Shown: positions 45,463 to 54,525 of the stretch, piece by piece | Layout: each line of letters begins with the position of its first letter | How positions within the stretch are numbered: the stretch's first letter is position 1 | Source of the DNA: Sporosarcina sp. | GTDB taxonomy: Bacteria > Bacillota > Bacilli > Bacillales_A > Planococcaceae | Assembly (NCBI GenBank): GCA_026169375.1 | Contig: JAPFCR010000010.1 | Location: 1 to 56,700 of the forward strand | DNA: 56,700 nucleotides | Reading direction: 5' to 3' | Notes under the pieces: generated by a model | The model's database searches: none | The model's input: only the letters and a program-made list of their open reading frames with translations | Told to the model about the DNA's origin: nothing | Position numbers and translations under genes: made by a program

Positions 45463-47361
45463 ATGAGGAAAATGAATTGGCCACAGCATTCTGTTCTTGT
45501 CATTGCCATTGTAGCAACATGGTTAACGACATATATTGGCTATAAAACAAGCTTCAGTATGACAATCGATAATATGATGCAAGAGTTCATTCTATTAATG
45601 AATCCTTTAAGCTTTTTATTATTTGTTTATGGGCTTGCTTTCTTTATTAAAAATACGAAAAGAAGAAATAAATTTATTGTTTCAATCAGCTTAATTACTT
45701 CAATTATCATGTTTGCGAATGCCGTTTTCTACAGGTTTTTCAATGACTTTATTACACTACCTGTTTTATTCCAGACGAGTAACTTTGGAGATTTATCAAG
45801 CTCGATTACAGGAATCTTATCAATACTGGACATCTTTTTCTTTACAGATGTTCTCATTGTTTATCTAGCAATTCGTTACATTCCACAACAAACGGAAACA
45901 GTAACAAATCGAAAAGTTGGCCGTAAGTTGTACTTTATTATAGCAGCTTCACTAACAATGTTTAATTTAGGATTAGCAGAGACACAAAGACCTCAATTAT
46001 TAACAAGAACATTCGATAGAGAGTTACTTGTTAAAAATATTGGAGCGTATAACTATCACCTGTATGATATTGTCATACAGTCAAAATCTCATGCACAACG
46101 CGTATTAGCAGATGGTAGTGAGTTAGTAGAAGTGGAAAACTATGCAAACGCAAATTATGTAGAGCCTGATCCCGAATTACTCGGAATTGCAGAGGGACGT
46201 AATGTTATTGCAGTTTCACTTGAATCACTTCAGTCTTTTGTCATCAATGAAGAAATGAATGGTCATGTGATCACACCGTTTTTAAATGAATTAACAAAAG
46301 ACCCGGATACATTTTATTTCTCAGACTTTTACCATCAAACAGGACTTGGGAAAACGTCAGACTCAGAGTTCTTATTAGAAAACTCATTGTATCCACGAAA
46401 TGGATCAGCTGTTTTCTTTACGCACAGTGGAAATACGTATGACTCGTTTGCTAGACGTCTAGGTCAAAACGGTTATTTCACAAATGTGTTACACGCGAAC
46501 AATAAAAGTTTCTGGAACAGGGATATTATGTATGATGCATTAGGGATTGATGAGTTTTATGATGTGGAAAGCTATGAAATTGGTGAAGGCGAAGCTGTAA
46601 ACTGGGGTATGAAAGATATTCCATTTGTTGAGCAATCAACAAAGTTAATTAGTGATATGCCTGAACCATTCTATACGCGACTCATCATGTTAACGAACCA
46701 TTATCCGTTCGATTTAGATGAAGAAGATATGTATATTCCGCCTTATGATTCAAACTCAAGAACTTTAAATAAATATTTCCAATCTGTTCGTTATATGGAC
46801 GAATCGATTAAAGTGTTCTTTGAAGAGTTAAAAGAAGAAGGGATCTATGATAACTCAATTATCGTCATGTACGGTGACCATTACGGAATTTCTGAAAATC
46901 ATAATAAAGCAATGAGCATGTATTTAGATAAAGAAATTACACCGTTCGATAATGCAAAATTACAACGTGTTCCTTTATATATCCATATCCCTGGTTACGG
47001 TGAAGGAAAAGAAATGGATACCGTTTCCGGTCAAGTAGATTTAAGACCGACACTCCTTCATTTAATGGGAATTGAAACAAAAGGAGACTTGCAATTAGGG
47101 TCAGATATTTTCTCACCAGATTATGAAGAGTTCGTCATCTTTAGAGATGGTCGTTTTGTAACAGATCAACATATTTATACAACGGAAGTTTGTTATGATA
47201 CGCATACTGGGGAGCCAGTTGAAAACCAGGATGAATGTGATACGCATATTAAACGTTCTATGGAAGAACTTGATTATTCAGATGCGATTATAAATGGTGA
47301 CTTACTCCGCTTTAGTGAAGAAAATGCAAATGGAGAAATGCTACGAGAACTTAAGGAGTAA
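45463..47361 (+). CDS. Lipoteichoic acid synthase-family protein (LtaS-like)
   Basis: A 632-residue membrane sulfatase-fold enzyme. Five transmembrane helices in the first 200 residues are followed by an extracellular phosphoglycerol transferase domain. The catalytic Thr298 lies in LGKTSDSE, and metal-binding motifs include VSLESLQSF, NHYPF and MYGDHYG. It polymerises glycerol phosphate from phosphatidylglycerol. Position matches yqgS (an LtaS paralogue) of B. subtilis. ATG 45463 follows GGAAGAG. A strong terminator follows. Confidence 0.92.
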   Translation: MRKMNWPQHSVLVIAIVATWLTTYIGYKTSFSMTIDNMMQEFILLMNPLSFLLFVYGLAFFIKNTKRRNKFIVSISLITSIIMFANAVFYRFFNDFITLPVLFQTSNFGDLSSSITGILSILDIFFFTDVLIVYLAIRYIPQQTETVTNRKVGRKLYFIIAASLTMFNLGLAETQRPQLLTRTFDRELLVKNIGAYNYHLYDIVIQSKSHAQRVLADGSELVEVENYANANYVEPDPELLGIAEGRNVIAVSLESLQSFVINEEMNGHVITPFLNELTKDPDTFYFSDFYHQTGLGKTSDSEFLLENSLYPRNGSAVFFTHSGNTYDSFARRLGQNGYFTNVLHANNKSFWNRDIMYDALGIDEFYDVESYEIGEGEAVNWGMKDIPFVEQSTKLISDMPEPFYTRLIMLTNHYPFDLDEEDMYIPPYDSNSRTLNKYFQSVRYMDESIKVFFEELKEEGIYDNSIIVMYGDHYGISENHNKAMSMYLDKEITPFDNAKLQRVPLYIHIPGYGEGKEMDTVSGQVDLRPTLLHLMGIETKGDLQLGSDIFSPDYEEFVIFRDGRFVTDQHIYTTEVCYDTHTGEPVENQDECDTHIKRSMEELDYSDAIINGDLLRFSEENANGEMLRELKE

Positions 47362-47366
47362 AAAAA

Positions 47367-47397
47367 CTGCACGGATTTATCCGTGCAGCATTTTTTT
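47367..47397 (+). terminator. Terminator after the LtaS-like gene
   Basis: CTGCACGGA pairs with TCCGTGCAG, followed by CATTTTTTT. Confidence 0.93.
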
Positions 47398-47431
47398 ATC
47401 TTTTTACTTAAAATAGGAAAGAGGGGGAGCG

Positions 47432-48520
47432 TTGAAGAGAATAATTGCTGTGATCGGCATAGTTTTGTTTATGATGACGGGTTGTTCAAAGGAAAATGGT
47501 CATGGTCCAAGTGAGAAAAATTTAGAACAAGAAGAATTAGAACAAGAAGAAATTGAAGCGAACATACAACAATTACACGTAGATGCTAAAACATTTCATA
47601 TGGTTGTAGATTGGCTTTCTGATGAAGAGATTTTATTCGTAGAAAAGGAAGAATCTATTTATGTATTAAAAGTATTTAATATAAAGACGGAAGAAATGAA
47701 GACGATTTTTGAAGAATCGGCAATTATGACAAATGTTTTAGTCCATCCTACGAAAAAATATTTATTACTACATACGAGTACGGATGCTTCAGCAGCAACA
47801 GTAAAAATGATTACACTGGACGGTGTCATTCAAAACGAGGTTACGATTGAGTCTGCTGAATTAGAAATTGAATGGAACGATATCAACCCATTACATATAT
47901 TATTCACTGCATTTTATGAAGATTGGTCTTTCGATACATTTTTCTTTCATGCTTCAAATCATACCCTTCAATTGTTACCGGTGGAAGACCCATTTCCAAA
48001 GTGGTTCGGAGAATATCAATTTGTCATGTCAGGTGAAGAGCTTGGAACGCTCGCTTTATACGATGTAGACACGCGCGAGAAAACTTTATTAGCGCACGAA
48101 GATGTGATTCAGTACGATACATTTAAAGATGCGCTACTCACAATTCAAGAAGCAGAAGAGGAACAAGTTCAGTACACTATTTTAAATTCAAATGGACATA
48201 TTACAGCGCAGGCAACGATGTCTGGGGCTCGTGATGAATTTGAATCGACTCCGTCAAATATTGAATGGATCGCTGAAAATCAATTGTTATTCTTTCATTC
48301 TAAAAATAGTCATGATGAGTTAGGTGTCGCCGCTCCCAATCATTTAATGATGCTGGATGGAAATGGAGTGGAAGTAATCAGTGAAAATACTGAAAATTCA
48401 ACGATGCTTTGCTCACCAACTGGAGAAAGTTGTCTAACTGGGGTCTATTTAGAGGAAATATTGCATATGAAAGATCAAGAAGAAAGCACGTGGCTGATTT
48501 ACGAAGAGCTCGTACAATAA
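47432..48520 (+). CDS. yqgU: Lipoprotein YqgU-like
   Basis: A 362-residue lipoprotein. A short signal peptide ends in a lipobox with Cys18 (FMMTGC). A Glu/Gln-rich linker then leads to a beta-propeller-like domain of repeated short strands (VDWLSDEEILFVEKEESIYV and similar). TTG 47432 is the start behind AGAGGGGGAG. Matches YqgU by type and position. Function unknown. Confidence 0.78.
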   Translation: MKRIIAVIGIVLFMMTGCSKENGHGPSEKNLEQEELEQEEIEANIQQLHVDAKTFHMVVDWLSDEEILFVEKEESIYVLKVFNIKTEEMKTIFEESAIMTNVLVHPTKKYLLLHTSTDASAATVKMITLDGVIQNEVTIESAELEIEWNDINPLHILFTAFYEDWSFDTFFFHASNHTLQLLPVEDPFPKWFGEYQFVMSGEELGTLALYDVDTREKTLLAHEDVIQYDTFKDALLTIQEAEEEQVQYTILNSNGHITAQATMSGARDEFESTPSNIEWIAENQLLFFHSKNSHDELGVAAPNHLMMLDGNGVEVISENTENSTMLCSPTGESCLTGVYLEEILHMKDQEESTWLIYEELVQ

Positions 48521-48556
48521 AAAGCGCATCCATCTAATACGAATGGATGCGCTTTT
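48520..48556. terminator. Bidirectional terminator between yqgU and DUF2759 gene
   Basis: A perfect 14-bp stem, AAAAGCGCATCCAT with ATGGATGCGCTTTT. Confidence 0.94.
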
Positions 48557-48572
48557 ATTTTGTTTTTTTGAA

Positions 48573-48749
48573 TCATAGTGATGGCGGATATCCTTGCGTA
48601 ACAATTGTTGCAACTGTAAAGCCTCCGAAAACAACGAAAGCGCCAAAGTTGAACACAATACTGATAATATTACGTTCTTTAATTGCTTGAACCGTTCCAA
48701 TTGCTGCAAAAATACCGACTAAACCAAAAATAACCATTAATAAGTTCAT
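48573..48749 (-). CDS. Small membrane protein, DUF2759 (YqgW-like)
   Basis: A 58-residue protein with two hydrophobic helices (MNLLMVIFGLVGIFAAIG ... ISIVFNFGAFVVFGGF ...). ATG 48747-48749 follows GAAAGGAG. It matches DUF2759, present at this place in many Bacillales. Too short for a usual gene-length cut-off, but the ribosome binding site, promoter and terminator are all in place. Function unknown. Confidence 0.85.
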   Translation of the reverse strand: MNLLMVIFGLVGIFAAIGTVQAIKERNIISIVFNFGAFVVFGGFTVATIVTQGYPPSL

Positions 48750-48808
48750 AGTGTAGACACTCCTTTCATCAAGAAAAATGAATGCCGAGATAGCAATATT
48801 CCTCTTCT

Positions 48809-48837
48809 ATTATAATCTTTTTAGCAACTGTTGTCGA
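48809..48837 (-). promoter_or_regulatory. Sigma-A promoter of the DUF2759 gene
   Basis: On the minus strand TCGACA (48837-48832) and a perfect TATAAT (48814-48809) are 17 bases apart. Confidence 0.85.
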
Positions 48838-48857
48838 GTGTTATTATGAATACATTG

Positions 48858-48886
48858 TTGAAATCAAGCATTAAATTGCGTAATAT
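48858..48886 (+). promoter_or_regulatory. Sigma-A promoter of yqgX
   Basis: TTGAAA at 48858-48863 and TAATAT at 48881-48886 are 17 bases apart, 22 bases before the yqgX ATG. It is divergent from the DUF2759 promoter. Confidence 0.65.
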
Positions 48887-48908
48887 AACACAAGAGGAGG
48901 TTGAAAGA

Positions 48909-49553
48909 ATGTTAAAGGTTACTTATTTTCCACTTGGACCTGTTCAAACGAACTGTTATTTCATTCAAGACGGTGAGCAGCATTGTTTGATTATCGATCC
49001 AGGTGAAGAAAGTGATAAGATTATTACCCGTATTGAAAGTGAACAATTAAAACCGTTAGCGATTTTACTCACACATGGACATTTTGATCATATTGGGGCA
49101 GTAGATGCAGTCCGAGATCATTTTAATATTCCTGTTTATATCCACGAAAGTGAAGCAGACACATTAACAAGTCCTGAAGCAAATGGTTCCACAAGATATC
49201 CAGGATTACCACTTGTTCAAAATCGTGAGGCGGATCATTTACTTACAACTGAAGGTGAGATGGAAATTGGTCCGTTTTCATTTGAAGTGCGTCATACACC
49301 TGGACACTCACCAGGAAGCGTCACATTTGTATTTAAAGAAGATCATTTTGCGATTGTAGGCGATACACTATTCCAAGGAAGTATCGGCCGTACAGACTTA
49401 CCTGGAGGCAATATGGAAACGCTTTTAACGTCTATTCATGAGAAATTGTTATCGCTTGACGAAGAGATTATTGTTTATCCAGGGCACGGTCCATCTACGA
49501 CACCGAAAGAAGAAAGAAATCGAAATCCTTTTTTAAGAGGGATGCAATTATAA
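48909..49553 (+). CDS. yqgX: Metallo-beta-lactamase fold hydrolase YqgX (glyoxalase II-like)
   Basis: A 214-residue hydrolase with the two-metal motif THGHFDH (His56, His58, Asp60, His61), HTPGHSPGS, GDTLF and YPGHGP. Short glyoxalase II-like members hydrolyse thioesters. ATG 48909 follows AGGAGGTTGAAAG; the in-frame extension runs through the promoter and is rejected. Confidence 0.93.
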   Translation: MLKVTYFPLGPVQTNCYFIQDGEQHCLIIDPGEESDKIITRIESEQLKPLAILLTHGHFDHIGAVDAVRDHFNIPVYIHESEADTLTSPEANGSTRYPGLPLVQNREADHLLTTEGEMEIGPFSFEVRHTPGHSPGSVTFVFKEDHFAIVGDTLFQGSIGRTDLPGGNMETLLTSIHEKLLSLDEEIIVYPGHGPSTTPKEERNRNPFLRGMQL

Positions 49554-49556
49554 AGA

Positions 49557-49586
49557 AAAAAACAGCCAATAAAGGCTGTTTTTTTA
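49557..49586. terminator. Terminator between yqgX and DUF2626 gene
   Basis: AACAGCC pairs with GGCTGTT, loop AATAAA, with A-rich left and T-rich right flank. Confidence 0.9.
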
Positions 49587-49594
49587 TGTACGTT

Positions 49595-49837
49595 TTAGTG
49601 TCCAGCACCTGGTACGTGTATAAAAGTTGCATAGTAGCTAAATCCAACCATAAATACCGTCAAATAAGCTCCGAACATGTACATGTACATACGTTCCGTT
49701 AAGTTTAGGAATCCAAGTAATAAAAAGAAAGCAGTGCTTGCAACAAATAACAGTGAAGCAGGTATCATATCTCCAGCATAGAACAATACAGCGAAGACTC
49801 CTGTCCACCAACCTAATTGCTTGAACATGTTATCCAT
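49595..49837 (-). CDS. yqgY: DUF2626 membrane protein (YqgY-like)
   Basis: An 80-residue protein with about three hydrophobic helices (GWWTGVFAVLFYAGDMIPASL ... YMYMFGAYLTVFMVGFSYY), ending HVPGAGH. It matches DUF2626/YqgY, which also lies next to yqgX in B. subtilis. ATG 49835-49837 follows AAGGAGGGG. On the minus strand a TATAAT at 49886-49881 is its probable -10. Function unknown. Confidence 0.85.
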   Translation of the reverse strand: MDNMFKQLGWWTGVFAVLFYAGDMIPASLLFVASTAFFLLLGFLNLTERMYMYMFGAYLTVFMVGFSYYATFIHVPGAGH

Positions 49838-49970
49838 GTGTGCGTCCCCTCCTTAATCACAATACAATAAGCTCCTTTCTATTATAATGGATAACAGTAG
49901 GAAAAGTAAACTCAAATCTGATAATTATTATGACGAAGTCGTGGAAACGTATTGAAAGTGAAAAACAATC

Positions 49971-50045
49971 AAAAATCAATTTTGATGGTGAATGCCATGT
50001 GAAAATTCAAAAGTGCCCTAGATATCGACGTGAAAACAGAGTTTT
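49971..50045 (+). promoter_or_regulatory. Candidate ComK binding region of the comG operon
   Basis: Two perfect AT-boxes of the form AAAA-N5-TTTT occur at 49971-49983 and 50033-50045, upstream of comGA. ComK activates comG through paired AT-boxes. The gap between them, 49 bases, is longer than the usual 8, 18 or 31, but is close to a further whole number of helix turns. The rest of 49838-50137 has no gene. Confidence 0.5.
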
Positions 50046-50137
50046 AATGAATGCTATTCCCAATATTTAGCGCAGGATGTATAATAGGTATTAGAACGAA
50101 GAGCAGTCCTTTGTTCATCTCAAGAGAGGGGGAGTTT

Positions 50138-51139
50138 ATGGATAATAAAAATGTCATTGAACGAAAATGCTTAGAGTTGCTTGCGCAAGCTGTAGAAAGA
50201 GAAGCAACAGACATTCATTTCGTTCCATCAGAAACAAATTATGAAATTCATTTTAATCGTGGTTCAAAATTAACAAATATCGGTTCGCTACCTCCCCAAT
50301 TAGCTAACCGTATGATTTCTTTTTATAAATTTTTATCTTCTTTAGATATTAGTGATAAACGTAAACCTCAAAGTGGTTCCTTTCATAAAAAGATGCTCGA
50401 AGAAAACTATTCCTTTCGAGTATCAACAATCCCAGCGATTCAATATCAGGAAAGTGTTGTAATCCGAATTCAAAAACATAATCGGATTGTGCCACTTGAC
50501 GAGCTTTGTATAGAAGAAGAGTGGGCAAGTACATTAAAAACCGTAAGCACTATGCAACAAGGGCTTGTGCTCCTTAGCGGTCCGACCGGAAGTGGAAAGA
50601 CGACGACTATGTATTCCTTGACATCGCACTGTGTTCGCGAATTAAATCGACATGTGATTTCGATTGAAGATCCCGTGGAAAATAAACATGAACATTTACT
50701 GCAGATTCAAGTAAATGAAAGTGCGGGTATTACGTATTCAACTGGGTTAAAAGCTATTTTAAGACATTCTCCAGATGTGATTATGCTTGGTGAAATAAGA
50801 GATAGCGAAACGGCTAAAATTGCAGTGAGTGCATCACTTACGGGACATCTCGTATTTTCAACTGTTCACTCTAAAGATCCAATTGGTACGATTTATAGAA
50901 TGTTAGATTTTGGTGTTTCATTAGAAGAGTTACGTCAAACAGTGATTTGCGTAGCTTCGCAGCGTCTGATTATCCATGACAATGGTGAATTAGGTACAGT
51001 GTTTGAAATGATCTCCGGAGATGAAATTGAACAAGTAGTCGAAACGATTCAGAAAGGAGAGCGATTTACACGTCAAAACGAAAAAAGTATCAATACGCTC
51101 CTGAAAAAATATAGTCGATCGCAAAAGATATATGAGTAG
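50138..51139 (+). CDS. comGA: Competence pilus ATPase ComGA
   Basis: A 333-residue GspE/PilB-type secretion ATPase. It shows Walker A GPTGSGKTTT, the Asp box with IEDPVE, and Walker B MLGEIRDSETA with the following His box LTGHLVFSTVHS. It powers assembly of the transformation pseudopilus. I chose ATG 50138 (MDNKNVIERKC), with AGAGAGGGGGAG upstream. It overlaps comGB by eight bases. Confidence 0.96.
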   Translation: MDNKNVIERKCLELLAQAVEREATDIHFVPSETNYEIHFNRGSKLTNIGSLPPQLANRMISFYKFLSSLDISDKRKPQSGSFHKKMLEENYSFRVSTIPAIQYQESVVIRIQKHNRIVPLDELCIEEEWASTLKTVSTMQQGLVLLSGPTGSGKTTTMYSLTSHCVRELNRHVISIEDPVENKHEHLLQIQVNESAGITYSTGLKAILRHSPDVIMLGEIRDSETAKIAVSASLTGHLVFSTVHSKDPIGTIYRMLDFGVSLEELRQTVICVASQRLIIHDNGELGTVFEMISGDEIEQVVETIQKGERFTRQNEKSINTLLKKYSRSQKIYE

Positions 51140-52163
51140 GAAAAAGTTGGAACTTCAAGATCAAGCAGTATTTTTAGCACGAGTCGGTGAGTTACTAAAG
51201 GAAGGATATACATTTCCGCAAGCTGTTTATTTAATATTACCGCATCATACGCCTGACTATGAAGCAATTAATCTTGAAATTGAAGGTGCTTTTAAGAGAG
51301 GGTTAGGCGCAACAACTGTGTTAAAAAAATTAAAATTTTCCGACACAGTTTTGCTTTCAACCGTTATCGCTGAGAAAAATGGTCGTTTAGCAGATGTTTT
51401 AGAAGGATTATCTGTAGAGTTGAAAAATGTTGAAGAAGCGAAGAAAAAACTGAGAAGCTTACTCGCGTATCCCATTACATTATTTATATTTGTAGGCGGC
51501 TTATTAATGGCATTTCGTCAGTTCTTTTTGCCGAATATGAAAGCTCTTTCTTATAATAGACAATCTGAAGGCTCCGGGTTTAGTGACCGATTACCAAGTA
51601 TCGTTGCGATGCTACCAGATTTTATCATAGGGGTAGTGATTTTACTTTTATTCATTGTCGGAATGGGTTTTATTTACTATCGTCGTTGTTCCTCTAAAGA
51701 TAAGATCAAGTTTATTAACAAAATTCCAGTGTTCCGTACATGGATTTTTCAGTGGAAGTCCCAACATTTTGCACGAGAATTAGGAAGTTTACTCGATTCT
51801 GGGTTATCTATGCAAGATGCGCTTGAAGTGTTAATTGACCAAACGATTGATCCATTATTAAGTGAAATTGCAAAAAATATTAAAGGATTTTTAGTGTACG
51901 GAGAACCTTTTCATGAAGCCGTTGCGTTAACGGATGGACTCACAAAAGAATTTTCTTCATTTGCAAAGCACGGTGAAGCCAGCGGACATTTAGCGAAAGA
52001 GTTACTCATTTACAGCAAGCATTTAGAAGAAACGATGCATAGAAAAATGACAAAAGGCTTGTCATTATTACAACCAGCATTATTTAGTTTAATCGCTCTT
52101 TGTATTATGGCAGCGTATATCGCTCTATTATTGCCAATTTACAATATGTTAGACACGATTTGA
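51132..52163 (+). CDS. comGB: Competence pilus membrane protein ComGB
   Basis: A 343-residue GspF/PilC-type protein with two T2SF domains and three main membrane helices (near 118-137, 165-190 and 315-338). It is the inner-membrane platform for the pseudopilus. ATG 51132 overlaps the end of comGA. Confidence 0.95.
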   Translation: MSRKKLELQDQAVFLARVGELLKEGYTFPQAVYLILPHHTPDYEAINLEIEGAFKRGLGATTVLKKLKFSDTVLLSTVIAEKNGRLADVLEGLSVELKNVEEAKKKLRSLLAYPITLFIFVGGLLMAFRQFFLPNMKALSYNRQSEGSGFSDRLPSIVAMLPDFIIGVVILLLFIVGMGFIYYRRCSSKDKIKFINKIPVFRTWIFQWKSQHFARELGSLLDSGLSMQDALEVLIDQTIDPLLSEIAKNIKGFLVYGEPFHEAVALTDGLTKEFSSFAKHGEASGHLAKELLIYSKHLEETMHRKMTKGLSLLQPALFSLIALCIMAAYIALLLPIYNMLDTI

Positions 52164-52176
52164 AAGGGTGCAAAAT

Positions 52177-52488
52177 ATGCAGAGAATCAATAATGAAAAA
52201 GGATTTTCTTTAATCGAAATGATGATCGTATTGTTAATTATATCAGTTTTGATTTTAATTGCGATTCCGAACGTGACAAAGCATTCTGAGTCCATCGATG
52301 AGAAAGGATGTAGTGCTTATCTTGCGATGGTGCAAGGACAAGTGGAAGCTTATAAAATGGACAAATATCAATATCCTACGAGTTTAGATACATTAGTAAA
52401 TGATGATTATTTCCCAGATACACCAAAATGCCCAGATGGAACTGAGTTAAGTATTGACAGTGGAAAGGTGAAAATGGTTGGTAAATAG
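52177..52488 (+). CDS. comGC: Major competence pseudopilin ComGC
   Basis: A 103-residue type IV pilin-like protein. The prepilin motif is EKG/FSLIEMMIVLL, with cleavage by ComC after Gly9. Two cysteines (KGCSAY and KCPDG) can form the stabilising disulfide. ATG 52177 follows AAAGGGTG; a GTG nine bases upstream lies in that site. Confidence 0.95.
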   Translation: MQRINNEKGFSLIEMMIVLLIISVLILIAIPNVTKHSESIDEKGCSAYLAMVQGQVEAYKMDKYQYPTSLDTLVNDDYFPDTPKCPDGTELSIDSGKVKMVGK

Positions 52489-53008
52489 AAATCATTTTTT
52501 GAATAACAAATTACAGAATGAAAAGGGATTTACATTGATTGAATTGACGCTTGTTTTATCGGTTGCCATTGTATTAACTGCGATGATTATTCCGTTTAGT
52601 TTCAAGAAGCTTCAAGAAGCAACTGAAAAAGAAGCAATTGATACACTGATTGCAACGATTTATAGTTTACAAAGTTATTCAATGGCGCATAACGAATATA
52701 CAAAACTGAAGTTTATCGTTGTGGATGACAAGACGCATTATATCGGTGAAAGTCCACAGAAAGGCATTTTAATAGATCATCAGTTACCGGTGGGGATGAA
52801 GCTTTCTGATTCGAGTCGGTTAATGACGATTGAATTTCATGGGAATGGAAATATCGTGAAATCGGGTGTTTTAACAGTTGTTGGGACAAAAACAAGAACA
52901 GCAATCACATTTCAGTTTCAGCGAGGAAGGATGATCATTCATGAATCAGAAAGGGTATTCCTGGATGGAAGCGATTTTAACGATAGCCGTATTGTCAGTC
53001 ATTTTTAG
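52478..53008 (+). CDS. comGD: Minor pseudopilin ComGD
   Basis: A 176-residue protein with prepilin motif EKG/FTLIELTLVLS, cleavage after Gly17, then a hydrophobic helix and a beta-rich domain. TTG 52478 is the start with AAAGGTGA upstream, overlapping comGC by 11 bases. Confidence 0.93.
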   Translation: MVNRNHFLNNKLQNEKGFTLIELTLVLSVAIVLTAMIIPFSFKKLQEATEKEAIDTLIATIYSLQSYSMAHNEYTKLKFIVVDDKTHYIGESPQKGILIDHQLPVGMKLSDSSRLMTIEFHGNGNIVKSGVLTVVGTKTRTAITFQFQRGRMIIHESERVFLDGSDFNDSRIVSHF

Positions 53009-53246
53009 TACGCTTTTACCAGTCGCGACGCATATTACCTTGCATATGCAAAAGAAAAAATTTGCGATGCATGCTGCTGAAACGCTTTATTATGGCACAA
53101 TTGCTTATTATTCATATGAACAACAGTCCGGAAATCGACAAATAGATCATGTGCAATACAATTGGTCAATTAATGGAAATGCCATATGTGTTACTTATGA
53201 AGTTCATCAGGAGGAGTTTTCTAAATGTCTCGATTACGATTCGTAA
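52941..53246 (+). CDS. comGE: Minor pseudopilin ComGE
   Basis: A 101-residue protein with a short leader and the prepilin motif QKG/YSWMEAILTIAVLS. It overlaps comGD by about 68 bases; ATG 52941 follows GAGGAAGG. Two cysteines lie near the C-terminus. Assignment rests on the motif and operon order. Confidence 0.88.
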   Translation: MNQKGYSWMEAILTIAVLSVIFSTLLPVATHITLHMQKKKFAMHAAETLYYGTIAYYSYEQQSGNRQIDHVQYNWSINGNAICVTYEVHQEEFSKCLDYDS

Positions 53247-53674
53247 AGGAGGAAGCAGGTTATACGCTTTTTGAAGCAATTTTACAGGTTGTTATTTTTG
53301 CATTATTCGCCCAACTATTCGTTTTGTTCTTTTACTGGAAAGCACCAATCGATCAACAATATCACAATCGTTCAGTCATGGCGTGGGAAATGTTTGCTGC
53401 GGATTTTCAAGATGAAATTTCCTTAGTAAAGTCCATTGAAGTCATTCGGGCAGGGGACGGTATTCGATTTCAAACGAGTAGAGGAACCATCACGATTGAA
53501 GAAAAAAATCAAGTAATCCGAAAATCGATTGGTGGTCTTGGACATGTACCGCTAATTACAGAAGTTGTGCGGACAAATTTTACATTAAATGATCCGATAC
53601 TGGCTGTTGAAGTACTTATGCAAGATGGCACCGAAATGGAGCGTGATTTTATTGTTGGGCATTATACGGAGTGA
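53225..53674 (+). CDS. comGF: Minor pseudopilin ComGF
   Basis: A 149-residue protein with prepilin-like motif EAG/YTLFEAILQVVIF, then a domain with GDGIRFQTSRGTITIEEKNQVIRK typical of ComGF. ATG 53225 follows CAGGAGGAG within comGE. Confidence 0.9.
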   Translation: MSRLRFVKEEAGYTLFEAILQVVIFALFAQLFVLFFYWKAPIDQQYHNRSVMAWEMFAADFQDEISLVKSIEVIRAGDGIRFQTSRGTITIEEKNQVIRKSIGGLGHVPLITEVVRTNFTLNDPILAVEVLMQDGTEMERDFIVGHYTE

Positions 53675-53876
53675 ACGCGGCACCACGTTAATTGCAACAA
53701 TTATTTTATTATTTTTTGTGAGTCACTTTCTTTTATCTATTAAATTGTGGCATGATAGTTTATATATGAATTATAATTCGTTAGAGATGTATTATGAAAG
53801 AAAAGTGCTACAATATTTAAGTAATAGAGTAGATGAAACTGAGCATCTAATTCAAGAAGTTGAACTTGATGAATAA
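53652..53876 (+). CDS. comGG: Probable ComGG
   Basis: The last gene of the comG operon by position. From the tentative TTG start at 53652 (GGAG ten bases upstream, inside comGF) it encodes about 74 residues: SERGTTLIATIILLFFVSHFL as pilin-like helix, then a short charged domain. It is clearly shorter than B. subtilis ComGG (about 124 residues) and lacks a full prepilin motif. An ATG at 53625 is an alternative start without a binding site. Confidence 0.65.
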   Translation: MLGIIRSERGTTLIATIILLFFVSHFLLSIKLWHDSLYMNYNSLEMYYERKVLQYLSNRVDETEHLIQEVELDE

Positions 53877-53908
53877 AATAATTGTGTGAGAAATTGTAGG
53901 TGACGAAT

Positions 53909-54418
53909 ATGAAAAAAAGAGTTTATTTAGTTGGGTATATGGGGTCAGGGAAGAGTGCAATCGGAAAAAGACTTAGTTTCGCAACAAAATGGCCATTTTA
54001 TGATATGGATGATGAAATTGAACGAAAAACAGGTATGGCTATTCCAGAAATATTTGAACGGTACGGGGAAGCGTATTTTCGTGATTTAGAAACAGCATTT
54101 TTAAGAAATCTACGAGAAGATGATTGTATTATCGCAACTGGCGGCGGCGTCGCGATGCGAGAAGAGAACCGGGCAATTATGAGAGAAACGGGTCTTGTGT
54201 TCTTTCTAAATGCACCGTTCCGTGATATATGGCGAAGAATTGCGACCGATAAAAATCGACCAATTGTCCAAAGTTCTACAAGAGAAGAACTTGAACAATT
54301 ATATGATAAACGAAAACCTCATTATTTAAGTGCAAGTCATATTAAAGTAAAAACAGAACGTCGATCCTTATCTGATATTACGACGTATATTGCCTTTCAG
54401 ATGAATCGATTGCAGTAA
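53909..54418 (+). CDS. aroK: Shikimate kinase
   Basis: A 169-residue enzyme of aromatic amino acid synthesis, phosphorylating shikimate at O3. Walker A GYMGSGKS at 9-16, the substrate motif DMDDEIE, FRDLE and GGGVAMRE, and the lid DKNRPIV are present. ATG 53909 has AGGTGA upstream; a GTG nine bases earlier is less likely. A monocistronic gene after the comG operon. Confidence 0.95.
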   Translation: MKKRVYLVGYMGSGKSAIGKRLSFATKWPFYDMDDEIERKTGMAIPEIFERYGEAYFRDLETAFLRNLREDDCIIATGGGVAMREENRAIMRETGLVFFLNAPFRDIWRRIATDKNRPIVQSSTREELEQLYDKRKPHYLSASHIKVKTERRSLSDITTYIAFQMNRLQ

Positions 54419-54486
54419 AAATTATCTAGAACGATAAGGAAAGAAATTTTTAGACTAATAGGTTCGGTATACTAAAGAAAATATTT

Positions 54487-54525
54487 AGGGACACAATTCG
54501 CATATGGGTTGTTGTCCCTATTTTC
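54487..54525 (+). terminator. Terminator-like hairpin after aroK
   Basis: AGGGACA with inner pairs to TGTCCCT, followed by ATTTTCGTT. The rest of 54419-54867 has no gene. Confidence 0.6.
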
